Below are positions 45,631-57,858 of a DNA stretch of 64,000 nucleotides, piece by piece. A program made the translations under genes and the position numbers. The notes beneath the pieces were generated by a model. That model worked only from the letters and a program-made list of their open reading frames with translations. It searched no databases and was not told the origin of the DNA. The stretch covers positions 32,159,469 to 32,223,468 of the forward strand of contig BTRK01000005.1 in assembly GCA_036245805.1 (NCBI GenBank). The letters run 5' to 3'. The DNA comes from Pristionchus mayeri (Eukaryota > Nematoda > Chromadorea > Rhabditida > Neodiplogasteridae). Position 1 is the stretch's first letter; each line of letters opens with the position of its first letter.

Positions 45631-45682
45631 GATACTTACGGTGTCTTCGAACCAAATTCCCACATTGGAAAAGAGAAGAACG

Positions 45683-48600
45683 ATGAAGGAGAAGGAAGAG
45701 AAACCAGTCGAGAAGGTATTAATCTAATTACGGATGCCCATTGATAGTACGGTTGTTATATCGAGCGCGCATTAACCATATGAAATGAAATGATCTAATT
45801 ATCATCATAATACTGAATAAAATAACTTTAAATAATTATGCGATTTGGATTTCAATATGACTATTTCAGGATTCGGCAATCCTTTCGGAAGGCATCCCTG
45901 AATCGGAAGAGAAGGAGAGAGAACAGAAAGAGGAACCAGTTGAGGAGGTACAGCAGTGGAATACTAAACAGCGTTTAAGATACTGACTTTATTGTATCAT
46001 AAAGTTGATAATTTTGCGATAATTCAGGATGTTTATTTTTCTAATATACAGGGCCCTGCTCTAAAATCATCTAAAAACTATAATTGAAATTGTTGGACTA
46101 GTGTTGTTTTAGGTGGCTCGTTCGTTTAAAAAACATCATATTTGCTAAGATACTAATTAATGGAGATTTTTTGTACTAACAATTCAGGTCGTAGAGTCGG
46201 TTGCTTCCTATTCTAAGAGTAAACTGAAGAGAATTAAGAAGAAAGAGAAAAAGGAGAATGAGAAGGAAATCCAGGTGATTTTTGCAATATTATTTGAATA
46301 TTGAGCTTTCAAAGCCCCAAGGTTCATAAGTTTATATATTACGGGTGATAATGGCTTAAGGGAGGGGGGTGCATAGGATGGGTCGATAGAGGAAACGATA
46401 AGACAGTTTGATTTACAATTTCCCCAGTAGAAACTGGGGCGACTTTATCGCATGAACTACAACACAAGGATGAACTATGGTGATATCAACATATGAGGAC
46501 TAGATATTCCCTGCATAGGATTAGTCAGAAGTGGATAGAGAAATCGAGAGTGTAATAGTGTGAAGTGATAACGGAGAGAGAGAGAGAGCGATAGCAACGA
46601 GAGGGGTAAGATGCGCGGGTCATAAGGGAATGCGGCAGATGCATCGCGCCTGCCGCAGCGCGGAGAGGGTCGGGAGTGTAACAGTAGCAGCGGTGGAGAT
46701 GGAGAGAGTGAAGTGCCGCTTCTCTCGCGCTTCGCGCTTAAGTAGTGATCGATTCCCTCTCTGCTTCTCTTCCTCGCTCTCCCCATTTTACACGCTCTCT
46801 AGTTCGGGTGGTCGAACTATGATTTGGGGAGTACAAACTGACTCATATTGTACTATAGTGCAACTACTATTCTTAGTAACTATTCCTGGAATTAGCTAAC
46901 AGCTGTTGTCTAGCTGTTGCGTAAGTGCAAGAAAAGTACTGATGACTCATTAGTAGATTAAAGTTCATAGGCTATAAATAGCTTCTTGTACCTATGAATA
47001 GCACTCGGGCAAAGTTCATGTGATGGAATTATGTGAACTTGCCTTTATCCCAACTCATACTTCTCCCTCCACTTCTTTCCTAATTTATGCAGTTTCTATT
47101 AGTCCTCATATTCATGACAATAAGTTGATATATTACGGGTGATAATGGCTTAGGGGAGGGGGTTATACTCCAGGAAATATGGATGGGAGAAGTCAGCCAT
47201 TGTTGCTTTATTTTCCCAGCGAGGCATGCTTACTCGGGGTTTGGGACAGTATGAAATATATTCGATGTACAAGACAACGAATGGGTTTATTCAAGTTCAT
47301 TGTATGTATTTTTAAAATTCTGATCGAATCATTTCAAATTATCTAAGGCGTAGAGCTCTCAACAAAAAAAACTTGGCATAGGCTATTTATATATTGAAAA
47401 ATCAATTCTATAAATATAACAAGTTTTCATCAAAATCAATTAATGGTATTCTTGAATGACATTTCCCTTTACGAACATTTTTCAGTCTCTATTGGAACAT
47501 ATGCGTTACGGAACATCAGAATTCATCGATTGGATTTCTACCGTCCTAACCAATGAGGTTTCCATTCCATTCCTTGTTAGTCGTCGCGAGCGGTCCCTCT
47601 CCTTTTTCTCTCATTTGGATTGGTTTCCCCTAATACCCCTCGCTTCCGCCTTTGACTCATCAAGAAAAGAGAATCCCCATCCAAGCCGGAGTGGTTACCG
47701 TGTGATGGGTATGACCTATTAAGATGTTTGGTCCTTCAGAATCTAGACTCGATCATCTCGTTGAAAGATTGATCATCGAGTCTGGCGGATTCGTGCAGAG
47801 AAGATTCTAGAACACGCAAGGCTTCGTTTACGACCTATAGTGAGATTCTATCTATGCAATGCAATCCAACATCCTCTCGCAAGCACACCGCAAATGACCA
47901 TCTTGAAATGAGAAGAACGACCTTTTCTGACCCCACATCTTGATCTGCGCCCAGAAAGCGATAACAGATAAATATTGTATTGTATTGTAACCAATGAGGT
48001 TCTACGACAAAAATGTTTTGATTCCTTTCATATCTGTACAAATACTTTTTTTAGAATTCGTTTTACTGTTAAGTAAAAGTTGAAATCTTGAGGAATGTAA
48101 CATTTTTTATCCCTGAATCCGTTAATTGTGTTCAGTATATATGAGACTGTGCGCGATAGATTCAACAAATCGCCAGTGGGGCTCCGCACAGCTCAAAAAA
48201 TGAAATTGCTGAAAACTTGGTCCTAGGGACAGTTTTCGATTTTTTTTTGTCAGTTTTTGAAATTTCGCTTCTGGGTTCCGGTATGGCACCGGGTTTGTTG
48301 GTACCAAAACTGGGGTTTTACTCAGTGAAAGCTTCAAAATAAAGCTAGATTCACAAAAATTGGATACCTGGGGTAGTTTTTCATGAGGAATTGGCCTATG
48401 TAATTCATTTATGATGAAACTCAAAAGTACGGGTAAAAAATTTACTTTTTGAACCAAATGAGTGCGAGGGTCGTCACATAGATCATTCGATTCGCCGTGA
48501 AATGCTGATAATTTCATGTGTTGGAAGTTTTTCTGAACAAGGGGGTCCAAAGACGTTGCTCTCGCTTTTATGGCCGACACCGCGCTTGGGAGCCTGCGCA

Positions 48601-51600
48601 GACAGCGCACGCACGCAATGGCAATCGCATTGTGTGTTACGCCTGATAACCCGCTGGTCGCGTGTTCGATTCCCCTCAAGAGTCATCCTTTTGCCACATT
48701 TTTCAAATCATTCTGTGGACCTTATTGATGAATTTGAACATTCTGGCAAGTGATGGTTGCTTACACATGTTGCTTTGTACTACCGATGTTTCTCTGTTTC
48801 TCTCATTGGTGAAATGCCAGAGACAGGTCAAGAGGAGAGAAGAGGAAATGCGAGAGATAAATGCCATGAAGCGGAATATAAAAGATCAACTCACTAGGCC
48901 TCTAACATAAAAATATAAAGGGACATTGAGGGCACAGTAACTGTTGTATAATTCGTGAGCATCCGGCTCAGCAATTCCGAGATCGAAAAAATCGAGCATG
49001 AATGAGACGGTTAGGGCAAGAGTGTCATCCTCTATACTAACAATCAGTCATCGCAGTTTCGAAAGATTTAAGGGTGAACACTAGGGTGGTGAAAACAAAT
49101 CATCGAGCCCTCTTAGAGATTTATTATCGAGCCGGGATCGAGCTTTCGAGCCATCGACTCTCTCCCCTTTTACAACCACTTTACGATCGAGCCATCGAAA
49201 CCCTTTCGAGCCTGAATCGAGCCTGGCATTTTCTCAGCTCTCCGTGGACAAAATGAGCTAAATGTGACACCATTGGAATTAGCTCGACTAGTGCTTTCGA
49301 AAAAAATATGAATTTTATGAAAAAAATTGGAAAACATTCTTTTCGATTTTTTCTAGTGCATTGCAATTCAAGAGCAGATCAATGATCAAATGATCGTGTG
49401 AAAGCATATCCCTTTATTATCTTGTTTCATTTTAAATTTATGTTGTTTCATTTTTCAACCGTTTTCAATTGTTGGCTTCTTGTCAAAGGGTCGCTACTGG
49501 GCTCGGTTGTAACACCCTGTTGTAATCGATCGGCCCGCCTTTTCTTCCCAACTCTTTTACAATTTATTATGATAGACTAATTACGACTCTACTTGGAAGT
49601 CCTAAATGGCTCCCTCTCACCCTGGTACCATATCTCAGTCATTCGCCTAGTCATTCAGTCTCTTGACTGTCCGCTCTGTCTCAGCTATCACCATGGTTCA
49701 CTCTCCAATCTGGAATCACTACGACACAGAGTCCTCGGACAAGGCCAAGTGTAAGCACTGCCCTTCATCATTATGCACCAAGAAAGGAACCACCTACAAT
49801 TTGTGGCGCCATATGGATAAGGTAATTTTTGAAAATTTAATTGTATTAGATATTCTTCATTCAATAGTATTGCTACTTTCTAGAACTCGCAACTTCCAAA
49901 GCGAACTTTGATCTCTTCTGCGAGAAGATTGTTCGTCTCATCGCTGCAGACAATGCTGCCTTCCGCATAGTCGAGCGTCAGGAGTTTCGGGATCTCTTCC
50001 CTCCTCATACTCGGATGCCAACTCGCTAGCATCTATCCAAAATCGGAGATCGAGCACGCGAGATATCCTACGCCCCTCCCCCGATTCTAGTTCCACAGTC
50101 AGAAGTAATCATTAATGTTGACCCCTGTACAACCACACCCCTTGATATTACCTATGGATACCAATCGGACGAGAGCGAATTTGAGGAAAATTGCTCAGAT
50201 GATGAGGAAGAAGAGCTTTAATAAATATTTAATTGAATGACTCGTTTGGAGTATATTATCACACTTTTTGAATAAATTTTCATCGAAAAATTACTGAAAT
50301 TACTTAATAATGGCCACAAAATATGAAAATTCTGTTTTTTCATCATGAGATCAAATTAATATGTGCTGGATAGCACTAATCGAGCTGATTCCAACGGTGT
50401 CCAACTCAGCTCATTTGGTCCGTTGAGAGCTGAGAAAATGCCAGGCTCGATTCAGGCTCGAAATGGAATCGATGGCTCGATCCCCTCCCCCTCTAAATCG
50501 AGCCATCGAGGGGAGAGGGGGTCGTAAACAAGACTCGACTCGATGGCTCGATAGGGGGAGTAAACAAGGTCGAGTACTCGAGAGTCGTTTTCACCACCCT
50601 AGTGAACACGTACATTGCGTGGGATGCTTCTTCTTTCTCCAGTATCAGCTCTTTCGAAAGGAGATGCTGATGGCATGTTGATTATGGAAGATTTAGAAAT
50701 AGTAGAACTAGCAAGGGGATATTCCCTATCAAAAAAATGCGAAATGTTCATAAATCTAGAGCGTGAAAATCAGAGAGGTGCAAACGAGAAAAAGAGGAAG
50801 GTTGAAATGTGGCGAGCGTCGCTCAACCGTATCCTCCCATGCATGGCATTTATCTCTCGCATTTCCTCTTCTCTCCTCTTGACCTGTTTCTGGCATTTCA
50901 CCAATGAGAGTATGAAACAGAGAAACATCGGTAGTACAAAGCAACATGTGTGCCCAAGAATATCTGAGGCAACACAGAAGCCTAGAAGAAATGCAAACAT
51001 CAGCAACCATCACTTGGCAGAATGTTCAAATTCATCAATAAGGTCCACAGAATGATGGGAAAAATGTGGCAATAGAATGACTCTTAAGGGGAATCGAACA
51101 CGCGACCAGCGGGTTATCAGGCGTATCACACAATGCGATTGCCATTGCGTGCGTGCGCTGTCTGCGCAGGCTCCCAAGCGCGGTGTCGGCCATAAAAGCG
51201 AGAGCAACGTCTTTGGACCCCCTTGTTTAGAAAAACTTCCAACACATGAAATTATCAGCATTTCACGGCGAATCGAATGATCTATGTGACAACCATCGCA
51301 CTCATTTGGTTCAAAAAGTAAATTTTTGACCCGTACTTTTGAATTTCATCATAAATAAATTACATTCCTCATGAAAAACTACCCCAGGTCTCCAATTTTT
51401 GTGAATCTAGCTTTATAGTGAAGCTTTCACTGAGTAAAACCCCAGTTTTGGTACCAACAGACCCGGTGCCATACCGGAACCCAGAGGCGAAATTTCGAAA
51501 ACCTGACGACGCTATGTTGTTCAGAATCGAAAACTGTCCCTAGGAGCAAGTTTTCAGCAATTTCATTTTTTGAGCTGTGCGAAGCACTTATTGAATCTAT

Positions 51601-54600
51601 CGCGGACAGTCTCATATTAACTTTCAATATATTCTCAGGAAGTTTCCGATTCGGAACGTGCTGCTCACTCTTTTCACATTCGTCATATTCTCGCTGATTA
51701 TGGTGAGATATTCATTCCTTGATTTCACGTTACAGCTTCTAACTTATACTTTACTGCTTTCAGCCGTGCATTCGAACATTTTAAATAAACTTTTATTGTA
51801 TCTTTGCAGACTGTCAGGTTCCTAGCGACTTGAATCTCGATAACATGGCGAGCTCCACCGAGATTGCGATTCGATTCTGGAAAACTCTTTTTGCATTACG
51901 TAAAGCTTTCTTCTCTCTTTTTTATAATATTTTTAGGATATTTAATATTTTTTCCTTTAATTAGCTTTACTGTAACGATTTTTTAATGTCTGCAGCTGTC
52001 CAAGCTCGCTGTCCAGAGCCTTTCTTTGATGAAGCACTAAAGAACAGTCTCGAGCAGGTAATAATGCTTCTTCTATTCTTCTATAATCAGATGGTAGTTA
52101 CTTAAAACTAATTAGTTGATGTATCATGAGTTTTGCGTTATATGTGTTCTCTCTCTTTGAAAACTTGGAGTGTTTTACTCACTGGGTTGTTTATCCCTGT
52201 GTACAATGCTTGCATTTCTGTCAGACACTTCCTCCGACTAAATTCGAAGTGGTTCATAAGAATTTAACTGCGATTATGGAGGTATGTATATTAGATATCT
52301 ACGATAACTATAATTTCTTCAGTGTATCAATAAATACATCTATTCGGTCGCCCAAGAACGCAGAGAATCTGGAATCCGAAATGCGGTACTCCATTAAATT
52401 TGATTTATTGATTAACGAATATCGTAATTGGAATTACGTCAATCGAAGAACCGGAAATTAGTAGGCGAAATTCATGGTGAAGTTTGGAAGTTTGACTGAT
52501 CACTGGTTGCGATACTCTGTTTTTCGAATTCGGTCCGGACAATTTAAGATTCATCAAAACGATTGAGGTAGAAGAGTCGATTGCTTCCAATTCGTCGTGT
52601 AATCAGAAGACATTTCAGAAGAAGAAGAATACAAAGAAGAAGTCCAGTGAAGAGGTGAAATCAGAGTTTAAAAATACAATCAAGCCATTCTGTTTGAGAA
52701 AGAAGCCGACTCTTATTTTACCCTTCGTTGTCAGATGCTCGCTCAAGTCGGTACAGTTTTTCCATGTTTTCTATGACAACTCGGATAATATGTTTCGGAT
52801 GTAGTATGGCAATTCGATTTAGCTTTCTCCCACACTATGCATTTTCTAAATTGAATGCATGAAATACAATCAAGATATATTGTATTTTTTGGAAAGATTT
52901 GCGAGGTCGAAGTTACAATGACGTGCAGAAGGAACTCGAATCAGATCTGCGACTGGGAATCTCCTTCATGGTTGCGGGTATTAATGCATCACTCACATCT
53001 TGCTCTACACATTTCTTGCAGGGGACCTTCACAAAGGAGCGAAACAGTTGGCGATCGCAGTTCTCATTTCTGAGCAGCCCGAACAAGTGTTGAGCAGCCT
53101 TCAGAAGGTTTACCTAAAATAGTGAAATCATACTTCGTTGAGTAATTCGAAAGCGATTATGCAAATTAACACACTCCATTGCTTAATATCATGAATCATT
53201 CGGTTAAGGCTCTTTCTCCTGCTCATCTCGCTCTCGATCGCAAGAGAATGACCCATTATGAACAGGTTAATTTGTGCAATAATAGTAAAAAATATGTTTT
53301 GTATTGGAATCATAAGCCAGCGGGTTTGCTACGTTGCATCCCTCCGCCTCGAGCGGTGCAACGTTACAACCCTCGAATAGCCAAGATATGCAGTTTTCTT
53401 TGAGGAATGTAACGGAAGACGCAATGAGTTCTTAACTAGAATGGAAAAGAAACGCAGAGATGATAACACAGTGGTCGGTTTCCTTTCTAGTTATTTACTG
53501 TACTAATTTCGATCTTGTCTGATTTGTCTAATAAGGAATAGCTTATGCCTTTTATGGAGCAATTATAGTTGTATGTAATACATTAGTGTATTTGTAGCGA
53601 ACATACCTATTGTTCTTTTACTAGTACATCTCTGAAACATCCATTGTGATACAATTATAGGAACTTGCGTAGATATGTCCATCCACGGGCTATTTAATGA
53701 AATAAAAGTCTGATTAATGAATCATTGTTTATATATAATGTTGATGAAATAGTGAATTATTTTTTGAGGTTCAAAAGTTTGACAATTTGGCTCTATGTGA
53801 TTCGAATAGTAATCATAAGATGAAAAGGAAGAAGATTGAAAAGGTGAGCATGATTTTATGTTTCGATGCAGTTGATATATATTTTTTTCTTCTGTGAATA
53901 GTAATTTACGCCAAAAAGAGTAGAAGTCACATCATTAATCACAATTTCAGCCCGAACACATTCCCGAAGATGTCTGGCTGCGCTTCTATGATGTTAGTTT
54001 TTTTTCTCCTTTTCTATTATGTTGCATAAGAATTTTTCAAACTTAACTTTGTTAATTTTTCCAGTCACTGAAATTTTTCGGAAAATTTTCTCCAATGAAA
54101 AAATACTCATTTTCAGCTCGGGAGACACGTCTCTGATTTCGTTTTGGATGCGTTCGAAGTGTATGAATCAGGAGATTTAGCCAGTTGGGACAAGAATCGA
54201 GTGAAGGAGATTGGTGCGTTGGTTGTATCGAGTGAAGTATAGTAATATTTTTATGAGTCAGTTACGTTAACCATAATTCACTATTGTAATCCCCAATCTG
54301 TAAATTAGATTGAACTCCAAAATAACAGGTTTCCTTTAAAAAACCTTGTAGAGATTACAACACGAATTTCCTTTGAAGAGTCATCTCTTGATAAGAAGAA
54401 TGAAGTCAAAAAGAGATACAATAGGAATCTCGTCTGCGAATATGTCCTCGTTGAAAGAATGAAGGAAAAGGAGGTTATTCAACGTAATATTATTTTAATA
54501 CAAATTTATTATAAATGTGCTTATGCAGTTTTATAAAATAGGCGTTATTCGCGTTTTCAGTTTTTCTGCTGTGATATATGCCCCATGGTTCTCTTCAATT

Positions 54601-57558
54601 ACAAACAAGCCTTGATTCATTTCACGAGTCGTGACCATTGCAAGAAGGTATTATCTTTTTCCTTTATGATTGTTATCGGAAATATTGCGATTTCATTACT
54701 GGGACTATTTTTGGTATTTGTATCGATATCTTTCAGGAGACTGATGCTGTCAGAATTTCGGGTGTCGATTGTGTCCGACGCGTTCTCGATTTGTTCACGG
54801 ATCTGCCTAAGAAGTAATTGAAGATATTCCTGTATTCTTTTCCATCCTCTTGAAATGAGGAATTAAAAAAAACAAGAGGTGTACAAGACGGAAAATAGGA
54901 AAAAAATATTTTTTAAAAAGAACCTTCACGAGTTTCAGAGACACAGGGAAATTGGATATATCTGATGTGTAGATGTTTGATGAATAAACTTCGCCAAATC
55001 CCATATGAGCCCTAGGATGTCATAGCAGCTTTGCTGGGGGCGGTGATATACTTAAATCTCGATTATGAGGGCTAGAAAGGACAATTTTTCAACAATAAAT
55101 CACGATACATATTTGAACGGGAAATATAGTCCAGGGTCGACTGAGTTGTGAAGAACTTCCCAGCGAAAAATGTATTCAATGATATAAAATTGTAAAATTT
55201 AAATGGTTAATCTTTGATAAACATTGAATATAAACTGACTTTGAAGGTGTTTTGAAGCCGAAGAAACGACTGAACGAGATCGATGGAAGAGGTAAGGCGA
55301 AAATAATCGTTTATTAAGTTTCTTTTCTTTCAATTTCTACTGTTGCGTTAGCGAGGCGTTTCCTGGGAATACAGGGTGTCACAAAATTACCCGCACTCAC
55401 TATTCCCCCTGTCATTTCCCTGAGAATGCGATTTGGGCGAACAAATTTATAGCATTGTTTTATTAACACTTAGACCAACAAGATAACTTTGCGGATTTCG
55501 ATATGTCCTCCTTTCCTTCGACTACAAGCCTTGAGACGGCTCTCGTATGATATGGGCAGTTCCCGCAGGTACTCGTCGTCCAATTCGTCCCATGCCTTGA
55601 GAATTGCTGACTTGAGGGAATCCCGAGTCAGGTATTTTTTTAGGGGAGAGCTTGGCCTGCAGCGGTCGAAAAGTATGTCCAAAATGACATAACGTGCCCG
55701 GTTTTCAGCTAATTGAGGGTCTTCTTCGCCTTGTGACTGGGGGAATCCTGCTGGAAGGTCCAATGATCAGAACCGAAGTGATTTCTACTTCAGGGTAGAA
55801 GGGCCTCTTGCAGGATGTGCTTGATGTAGTAATCTTTGTCCACCTTGGCTCCAGGATTGACGAAAACGAGGGGAGTCTTGCCAGTGCTGCACATTCCTCC
55901 CACACACAGATGAAAAACCCATGGTCAAGCCTACCATAGGATTAATCCTATGGTAGATCCTAAGGTATGGGGTTCGAATCCCAACCTCTACAGTCATCTT
56001 TGCCAAGGTTCGGCGGAAGTACCCAACAGTAGGCAAAAATTGTACGAGCTTGGCAAAAGCCACTGCAGAGGCCGGGACTTGAACCCACCCCACCATAGGT
56101 ATGTAAATTACAGCGCCTTAGACCACTAGGCCACGGTTTCCAACGATAGGATGACCATGCTTTTTCATCTCTGCTCCCACACCATCACGTACTTCGGATC
56201 ACTGCGGGTAATTTTGTGACACCCTGTAGAGCACATTCGAATGGTTAGAAACGGCCTAAAATACACTCCCTCTTCTCTAAAATGTTGTTGTTTATTAAGT
56301 TTTTTGAACATTTTGTAAACTGTATTACCATGCATTTTTGTGCGGATTCAACCATCCGGTAGTAGAATGTTCAAATACCCCCGAGAAACAGAATCAATGT
56401 TGACATTTTGTGCTGTACCGGGTTTCGACATATTCTTTGAAATTTTTTGACATCTCATTGTTTTAATTTCATTGTCAGGAATGGCGGCATCGATCAACGT
56501 CTTGCCGAAAATATCGAGAATAATAGGGAGATGCGCTTCTGCCCTAACCACTTTCTCATTCCGTGGATTAAAAACTACCACGATGTCACGAATAACGAGG
56601 TCGCCTATATCTTCGACCCTGCGACTGGTGAGAACGAAATCGAAAGAGATCATTTTGGTCCAACTAATAATTTCCGAGAACATAGTATGTCCTGAGACAC
56701 ATCTGTAAATAACGTTGAGGGAGCTGAATATGTAAAATATAATTCCTTATAACTTATTTCATTAACTGTGATAGGGTATCTGTTGAAAATTGTTCAGGGG
56801 GAATAATGCAAGATTTTCAGAATCGAGTAAACTAGCAGGTCCAATATTTTCTTTTTGTTCTTTACTATTTATGAGAGAAAGTAAAAACAGTACTATGTCA
56901 CTGATTCTACCTAAAGAGCGTTAATGATGATTCCAATAAGTTAGAACATTTTGCTTCCAGGTCAGATGCGTTTCAATGCCCTAATCGCAGCAAAAACTGT
57001 TGTGGAAAGAGTAAAGGTAGTCAAGAATAGCTTTACATATTATTTAAATTCTACTATTTCGTTATGATGGTGCGAAATGATTCTCCATATCTTCACGTTC
57101 TGTTTCTATCATGATATCTTTCCAGAGTGCGAAAGGTCGAAAGGGGCTTGCTGATTTGCACGAATATCTCGGACCGGCTCCGGTTAGATAAAACATATTC
57201 TTTTTTATATTTGAGATGATTAGATATTCATTATCCTTCAGACGTACTGTCTTCGCTGCGCAATGAAAACGGGAGATCGCGAGGGATACTACGCGCATTA
57301 CATGAGCTACCGCCACATAAAGGCTCATGTGGAGTTTTCCGTACGCGAATTCGCTGGAGTAAGCCCATCATGATGAATTATGGAATGCTTTCACAGTTGA
57401 TGAAAAACGCGCGAGGAGTAGCGAACCGAGTAAAGTAACATGAAGTGATATTAGTGATTTATTGATTTTGTAAATAAACATGCAGCCTTTTTCAGAAGTA
57501 TGTATTCGACATTCCGACAACTATTGTGAACGTTCTCAAGAAGGATCTTGTCAACTAA
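45683..57558 (+). CDS. ZF5: intact two-finger helical-module protein, about 630 aa
   Basis: Exons: 45683-45715, 45870-45947, 46188-46274, 47486-47557, 51639-51702, 51810-51899, 51996-52057, 52225-52281, 52323-52385, 52568-52654, 52735-52750, 52897-52977, 53022-53107, 53209-53265, 53769-53843, 53951-53992, 54117-54213, 54379-54473, 54561-54647, 54737-54813, 55247-55291, 56479-56627, 56961-57016, 57126-57182, 57242-57358, 57496-57558. They sum to 1893 bases with every phase matching. Order: Lys/Glu-rich N-terminus (residues about 1-66), two helical modules (about 90-330), a Lys-rich link, PEHIPEDVWLRFYD, LGRHVSDFVLDAFEVYES, finger 1 (FFCCDICPMVLFNYKQALIH), a spacer with CPNHFLIPWIKNY, finger 2 (TYCLRCAMKTGDREGYYAH), and a stop after KKDLVN. 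Both fingers keep all four ligands. This is the best candidate for a working member. Weakest calls: the 16-nt exon 52735-52750, the GTACTC donor at 52386 and the acceptor before 53209. Function unknown. Confidence 0.72.
46329..47161. repeat. Unidentified segment bounded by 40-bp direct repeats
   Basis: ATATTACGGGTGATAATGGC with its flanks occurs at 46336 and again at 47128, both followed by a run of G-rich sequence. The intervening about 790 bp includes an (AG)n tract and GC-rich stretches. It could be a repeat with short direct termini or a local duplication; no ORF is convincing. It lies in the ZF5 intron before exon 47486. Confidence 0.35.
47561..47987 (+). mobile_element. SINE-like or deleted RTE insertion at a splice donor, 427 bp
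   Basis: A 14-bp direct duplication (TAACCAATGAGGTT, 47547-47560 and 47988-48001) bounds the insert. Its 3' end is a (TATTG)n tail. Near its 5' end, GTCGCGAGCGG also occurs in the first bases of the RTE element (21836), suggesting an RTE-derived non-autonomous copy. The duplicated target includes the exon end AATGAG and donor GT of ZF5 exon 47486-47557. Confidence 0.75.
49082..50601 (+). mobile_element. hAT element, 1520 bp, internally deleted
   Basis: Inverted ends TAGGGTGGTGAAAAC / GTTTTCACCACCCTA and perfect 8-bp duplications GTGAACAC (49074-49081, 50602-50609). It is the longer relative of the 278-bp copy at 44455. It encodes only the N-terminal part of a transposase plus an acidic tail, so it is non-autonomous. 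Confidence 0.92.
49693..50221 (+). pseudogene. BED zinc finger and N-terminal hAT transposase remnant
   Basis: From ATG at 49693: SPIWNHYDTESSDKAKCKHC, then C-to-H/H spacing ending YNLWRHMDK, a BED-type finger (Cys, Cys, His, His all present), to a GTAATT donor at 49822. After an apparent intron the segment at about 49885-50029 reads ANFDLFCEKIVRLIAADNAA and FRIVERQEFRDLF, the conserved helical region that follows BED in hAT transposases, then stops in TAG. Further on, an acidic end (YGYQSDESEFEENCSDDEEE) closes at TAA 50219-50221. The catalytic core (RNase H fold with DDE and the dimerisation end) is missing. Confidence 0.7.
55470..55925 (-). pseudogene. Tc1/mariner (maT-like) transposase C-terminal remnant
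   Basis: Minus strand, in order with frame changes and stops between: VMGFFICVGGMCSTGKTPLV (core strand region), VNPGAKVDKDYYIKHILQEA, WTFQQDSPSHKAKKTLN (second catalytic Asp in QQD), then 55763-55470 with LKSAILKAWDELDDEYLREL and ESRLKACSRRKGGHIE, the usual C-terminal tail. The N-terminal DNA-binding part is absent and the third catalytic region is not visible. It is inactive. Confidence 0.8.
55925..56152. repeat. Inverted pair of tRNA-like units (SINE-like)
   Basis: The minus strand at 56070-56135 has A box TGGCCTAGTGGTCTAAGGCG and B box GGGTTCAAGTCCC. The plus strand side at about 55930-55986 has GGGGTTCGAATCCC but a poor A box. The spacer contains TTTGCCAAGGTTC and GAGCTTGGCAAAAGC, as in the pairs at 19.1 and 61.2 kb. 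It is inserted in a mariner-type element. Confidence 0.6.
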
Positions 57559-57858
57559 GACGTGTAGAAAACCTATTGAGTTTTGTTCTTATGTTAAATT
57601 TGCCTCAGTTTATTTGTATCGTTTCGAAGAAAGTTGCTAATGCTACCTTGTATAATTTTTCTTAATATTTAACCTGGAAGTTGTTTACAATTATGAAAAT
57701 TCATTGCTCATTCGTTGAATAATTTACTGAATGAAGATATTTCTCGATATATACTCCGGAGTGACTTTGTACAATGATGTTCGAATCTTTGAGATATCTC
57801 ACCCTGAGAATACTTATTGTTGGAGAAATCTTAACTTGAAAACCAACTTGTTTTCAGA

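Larger units (their letters stand above)
48135..51618. mobile_element. Large foldback element, arms about 750 bp
   Basis: Left arm 48135-48880 is mirrored at 50838-51618 (GATAGATTCAA / TTGAATCTATC tips; matching ORF pairs in both arms are mirror copies). A hAT element lies in its loop. No transposase of its own was found. It occupies the ZF5 intron between 47558 and 51638. Confidence 0.82.
55372..56226 (-). mobile_element. Mariner/maT-type element, TA-flanked, with nested tRNA-like pair
   Basis: TA-flanked inverted ends CAGGGTGTCACAAAATTACC / GGTAATTTTGTGACACCCTG. It holds a minus-strand transposase remnant and, inside that, an inverted tRNA-like pair. It lies in the ZF5 intron between 55291 and 56479. 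Confidence 0.88.

Noticed and set aside
45632..45700. Reading the acceptor exon before ZF5 (and ZF2, ZF3) as continuation of the previous gene
   Set aside because: In the phase of the preceding donor-like GTGAG it stops at once in all copies, while the preceding exon already ends in a stop in all seven paralogues; a trans-spliced new gene start fits better.
46475..46899. ORFs of 89-103 codons on both strands
   Set aside because: GC-rich and (AG)n-containing repeat sequence within an intron; Ser/Arg bias is compositional.
48122..48753. 185- and 83-codon ORFs, with copies at 51010-51280
   Set aside because: They are inverted copies in the arms of the 48135-51618 foldback and show no domain.
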